Origin: Oscillospiraceae bacterium
Lineage (GTDB): Bacteria; Bacillota; Clostridia; Oscillospirales; Oscillospiraceae
Assembly: GCA_017508045.1 (NCBI GenBank)
Contig: JAFVZT010000027.1
Location: 18,518 to 82,517 of the forward strand
DNA length: 64,000 bases
Reading direction: 5' to 3'
Shown here piece by piece: positions 62,043-64,000 of the stretch. Under the pieces are notes generated by a model, which had not been told where the DNA came from, did not search any database, and was given only the letters and a program-made list of their open reading frames with translations. The stretch's first letter is position 1. Every line of letters begins with the position of its first letter. A program made the position numbers and the translations under genes.

Positions 62043-62071
62043 TTGTTTCTCAATTGCTTTTTTGTTATACT
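62043..62071 (+). promoter_or_regulatory. Sigma-A promoter of the HAD gene
   Basis: TTGTTT (62043-62048), 17-bp spacer, TATACT (62066-62071). Divergent from the dinB promoter. Confidence 0.65.
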
Positions 62072-62092
62072 ATTTAAAAAGGAGGCGGTTTT

Positions 62093-62752
62093 TTGAAATA
62101 TCCCTGCCTTGTTCTGGACCATGACGATACCGTAGTCCAAAGTGAAACCACAATCAACTACCCTTATTTTTGCTACATATTGGACCAATTCCGCCCGGGA
62201 GAAACCATAACGCTACAAGAATATATTGACGGCTGCTTTCATCTGGGCTTTGCGGAAATGTGCCGCCAAAAATACGGATTTACCGAAGAAGAGCTGGCAA
62301 AAGAATATTTAGGCTGGAAGGATTACATACGCACCCACATCCCCGCCCCCTACCCCGGAATTGAAAACATTATTAAACGGCAAAAGGAAGCAGGCGGCTT
62401 AATTTGTGTGGTATCCCACTCCAGTGCGGAAACTATTACCCGGGATTACCGCACCCATTTCGGTATTCTTCCCGACGATATATACGGCTGGGATTTGCCG
62501 GAGCATCAGCGTAAGCCCAGTACATATCCCTTGGAACAGATTATGCAAAAATATCATTTGACACCGGAACAGCTTCTGGTGGTGGATGATTTGAAGCCTG
62601 CCTATGATATGGCAAGTAACGCCGGTGTAAAAATTGCTTTTGCCCAATGGAGCAAGCACGATTGTCCCGAAATAGCGGCACTTATGAACAGTCTTTGTGA
62701 CTATTCCTTTGACACGCCAAAGGATTTGGAAGATTTTCTGTTTCGCGTATAA
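62093..62752 (+). CDS. HAD-family hydrolase
   Basis: 219 residues from TTG at 62093 with AAGGAGG upstream. LVLDHDDTVVQSETT is motif I (DxDxT/V) with both catalytic Asp. A helical cap covers about 25-85. Motif II is near VVSHSSAE, motif III around HQRKPSTYPLEQIM, and motif IV is LLVVDDLKPAYDMASNAGVKI. It probably dephosphorylates a small metabolite, perhaps like phosphoglycolate phosphatase; the substrate is not predictable. It is 40 bp upstream of smpB, with a separate -10 (TGGTATAAT at 62777-62785) for smpB. Confidence 0.88.
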   Translation: MKYPCLVLDHDDTVVQSETTINYPYFCYILDQFRPGETITLQEYIDGCFHLGFAEMCRQKYGFTEEELAKEYLGWKDYIRTHIPAPYPGIENIIKRQKEAGGLICVVSHSSAETITRDYRTHFGILPDDIYGWDLPEHQRKPSTYPLEQIMQKYHLTPEQLLVVDDLKPAYDMASNAGVKIAFAQWSKHDCPEIAALMNSLCDYSFDTPKDLEDFLFRV

Positions 62753-62801
62753 GCGCCTTGACATTCATGGTATAATGACTTAAACAAAGGAGGTGGTACA
62801 T

Positions 62802-63263
62802 CTGGAAAAGGATAACAGCCGGGTTATGGCCCGAAACCGGGAGGCCTATCACGAATACTTTGTAGAAGAAGAAATGGAAGCCGGCATTGAGCTGTGCGGC
62901 ACAGAAGTCAAGTCTATTCGTAATGGCAACCTGAATTTAAAGGACGCCTGGTGCGGCATTAAAGACGGAGAGCTGCTTATCAACCAGATGCATATCGCCC
63001 CCTACGAGCAGGGAAACATTTTCAACAAAGATTCCCGTCGTGTTCGACGCTTGCTAATGCACCGCCGGGAAATTATGCGCCTGCTGGGAAAAGTAAAGCA
63101 GGATGGCTACTCCTTAATTCCACTGTCTGTTTATTTTAAGGGCAGCCGGGTAAAGGTAAAGGTCGGCCTGTGCAAGGGCAAAAAACTATACGACAAAAGA
63201 CAATCCGCGGCTGAACGCGATGCCAAACGCCAAATTGACCGCGCAATGAAAGAGAGGTACTAA
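62802..63263 (+). CDS. smpB: SsrA-binding protein SmpB
   Basis: 153 residues. Partner of tmRNA in trans-translation; it binds the tRNA-like domain. [20 protein letters not shown] is the N-terminal signature, then [21 protein letters not shown], and [13 protein letters not shown]. The start is placed at CTG 62802, giving a protein beginning with the usual short N-terminus before ARN. AAAGGAGG lies 8 nt upstream; the in-frame GTG at 62793 lies on the ribosome site, and the next ATG at 62826 would cut conserved residues. CTG starts are rare. ssrA follows at 63860. Confidence 0.9.
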   Translation: MEKDNSRVMARNREAYHEYFVEEEMEAGIELCGTEVKSIRNGNLNLKDAWCGIKDGELLINQMHIAPYEQGNIFNKDSRRVRRLLMHRREIMRLLGKVKQDGYSLIPLSVYFKGSRVKVKVGLCKGKKLYDKRQSAAERDAKRQIDRAMKERY

Positions 63264-63265
63264 CT

Positions 63266-63799
63266 ATGAATCCTACATTCAAAATCACAATGGAAAATGG
63301 CAAAGTAATCGAGGGTGAGCTTTATCCCGAAATTGCACCCCAGAGCGTGTATAACTTTATTAGTCTTGCAAATCATAATTTCTATGACGGACTGATTTTT
63401 CACCGTGTCATTCCCGGCTTTATGATTCAAGGCGGCTGCCCTGAGGGTACCGGTATGGGTGGCCCCGGCTACTGCATCAAAGGTGAGTTTTTCTACAACG
63501 GTGTAAAAAATGAATTGAAGCATAAGCGCGGTGTTCTGTCCATGGCAAGAAGCCAGTCTCCCAACTCCGCCGGCAGCCAGTTCTTCATTATGCACGAAAA
63601 CGCACCCCATCTGGACGGTCAGTATGCTGCATTCGGTAAGGTTACCTCCGGACTGGAGGTTGTGGATGCTATTGCATCTGTAAAAACCAATTATCAGGAC
63701 CGTCCCCTCGAGGAGCAGAAAATTGCTTCCATCACTGTAGATACCCGCGGTGAAACTTATCCCGAGCCGAAAAAGCTCAGCGATCCCTACGGCAGATAA
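63266..63799 (+). CDS. Peptidyl-prolyl cis-trans isomerase (cyclophilin type)
   Basis: 177 residues. Cytosolic single-domain cyclophilin: no signal peptide. Motifs NFISLANHNFYDGLIFHRVI, GFMIQGGCPEGTGMGGPGY, MARSQSPNSAGSQFFIM and FGKVTSGLEVVDAI. It catalyses proline isomerisation during folding. It starts 2 bp after smpB and is coupled. A hairpin GGTGGGATGC/GCATCCCACC follows at about 63814-63836, before tmRNA. Confidence 0.95.
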   Translation: MNPTFKITMENGKVIEGELYPEIAPQSVYNFISLANHNFYDGLIFHRVIPGFMIQGGCPEGTGMGGPGYCIKGEFFYNGVKNELKHKRGVLSMARSQSPNSAGSQFFIMHENAPHLDGQYAAFGKVTSGLEVVDAIASVKTNYQDRPLEEQKIASITVDTRGETYPEPKKLSDPYGR

Positions 63800-63811
63800 C
63801 AGTATCCGGCA

Positions 63812-63842
63812 CGGTGGGATGCTCTGCATCCCACCCCCTTTA
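63812..63842 (+). terminator. Terminator before ssrA
   Basis: GGTGGGATGC pairs with GCATCCCACC around TCT, then CCCCTTTA. Weak T-run. Confidence 0.55.
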
Positions 63843-63859
63843 CCAAACACTTTCTATCC

Positions 63860-64000
63860 GGGGGTGTACTGGTTTCGACGGGGGTAGTGAGGCTGGAATA
63901 GCGGGCCGTGGCACCTGACCACGATAAAACGGGTAACTTTTAAATTTAACTGACAACAATACTGTTGCTCTGGCTGCCTAATTAGGCGCCCATCCGCCCC
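63860..64000 (+). ncRNA. ssrA: tmRNA (ssrA), 5' part, cut by window edge
   Basis: Starts with GGGGGTGTACTGGTTTCGAC, the conserved tRNA-like 5' arm of tmRNA, then GGGGGTAGTGAGGC. The tag reading frame reads DNNTVALAA followed by TAA TTA G near 63953-63985, matching the usual ...ALAA-stop end. The codon just before the Asp is ACT, so the resume codon is not certain from this sequence. The 3' tRNA-like half lies beyond position 64,000. smpB is close upstream, as common. Confidence 0.96.

Noticed and set aside
1-64000. CRISPR array, complete insertion sequence, tRNA or rRNA genes
   Set aside because: No regularly spaced repeats, no transposase and no tRNA-like cloverleaf were seen; only the partial tmRNA is a tRNA-like gene.

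Overview
The window looks like chromosomal DNA of an anaerobic, low-to-mid GC Firmicute (class Clostridia, probably Oscillospirales/Oscillospiraceae-like). Supporting signs are sigma-A promoters (TTGACA/TATAAT), strong AGGAGG ribosome sites, T-box leaders for ileS and tyrS, GdpP, RNase J, SepF/DivIVA, a short HisG with HisZ, TlyA-ArgR-RecN linkage, and an OLE RNA with its membrane partner OapA. No species is claimed.

Region 1 (1 to about 10,200) is an integrated mobile element, best read as an integrative mobilizable element. A tyrosine integrase runs off the left edge. It is preceded by an overlapping operon of a tandem-HTH regulator and two excisionase-like proteins. That operon has a leader with a seven-codon ORF and mutually exclusive RNA hairpins, which looks like a transcription attenuator. 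A divergent XRE repressor with twin 19-bp operators faces a zinc-ribbon membrane protein and a sortase-anchored surface protein. Then come a primase-like replication protein, a MOBV relaxase with palindromes upstream (candidate oriT), small accessory genes and terminators. An in-frame gene tail followed by a terminator at 10,108-10,254 may be the 3' end of the integration target.

Region 2 (10,260-20,800) is mostly minus-strand housekeeping: two small uncharacterised genes, 5-formyl-THF cyclo-ligase, a membrane XRE protein, a CBS-domain protein, and the operon gdpP-rplI-dnaB-tilS-hpt-ftsH.

Region 3 (20,800-38,000) is mostly plus strand: RNase J, Dus, a zinc-ribbon/parvulin-type protein (minus), then miaB-mutS-CPBP-mutL-miaA-hfq (tRNA modification, mismatch repair, RNA chaperone), yggS-sepF-divIVA (division) and T-box-ileS.

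Region 4 (38,000-45,400) is a complete minus-strand histidine operon, hisZ-G-D-C-B-H-A-F-IE, with a palindromic operator inside its promoter. Region 5 (45,400-52,900) holds O-acetylhomoserine sulfhydrylase, an SH3/C39-like secreted protein, an unannotated 29-residue Cys-rich peptide gene, a LysM-CAP protein, a glycerophosphodiesterase, an MFS transporter and T-box-tyrS.

Region 6 (52,900-59,800) is the minus-strand series OLE RNA-oapA-dxs-tlyA-nadK-argR-recN, matching the order known from OLE-bearing Bacilli and Clostridia. Region 7 (59,880-64,000) has a NUDIX hydrolase, DinB with a small partner, a HAD hydrolase, smpB (apparently with a CTG start), a cyclophilin and the 5' part of tmRNA (ssrA), which runs off the right edge.
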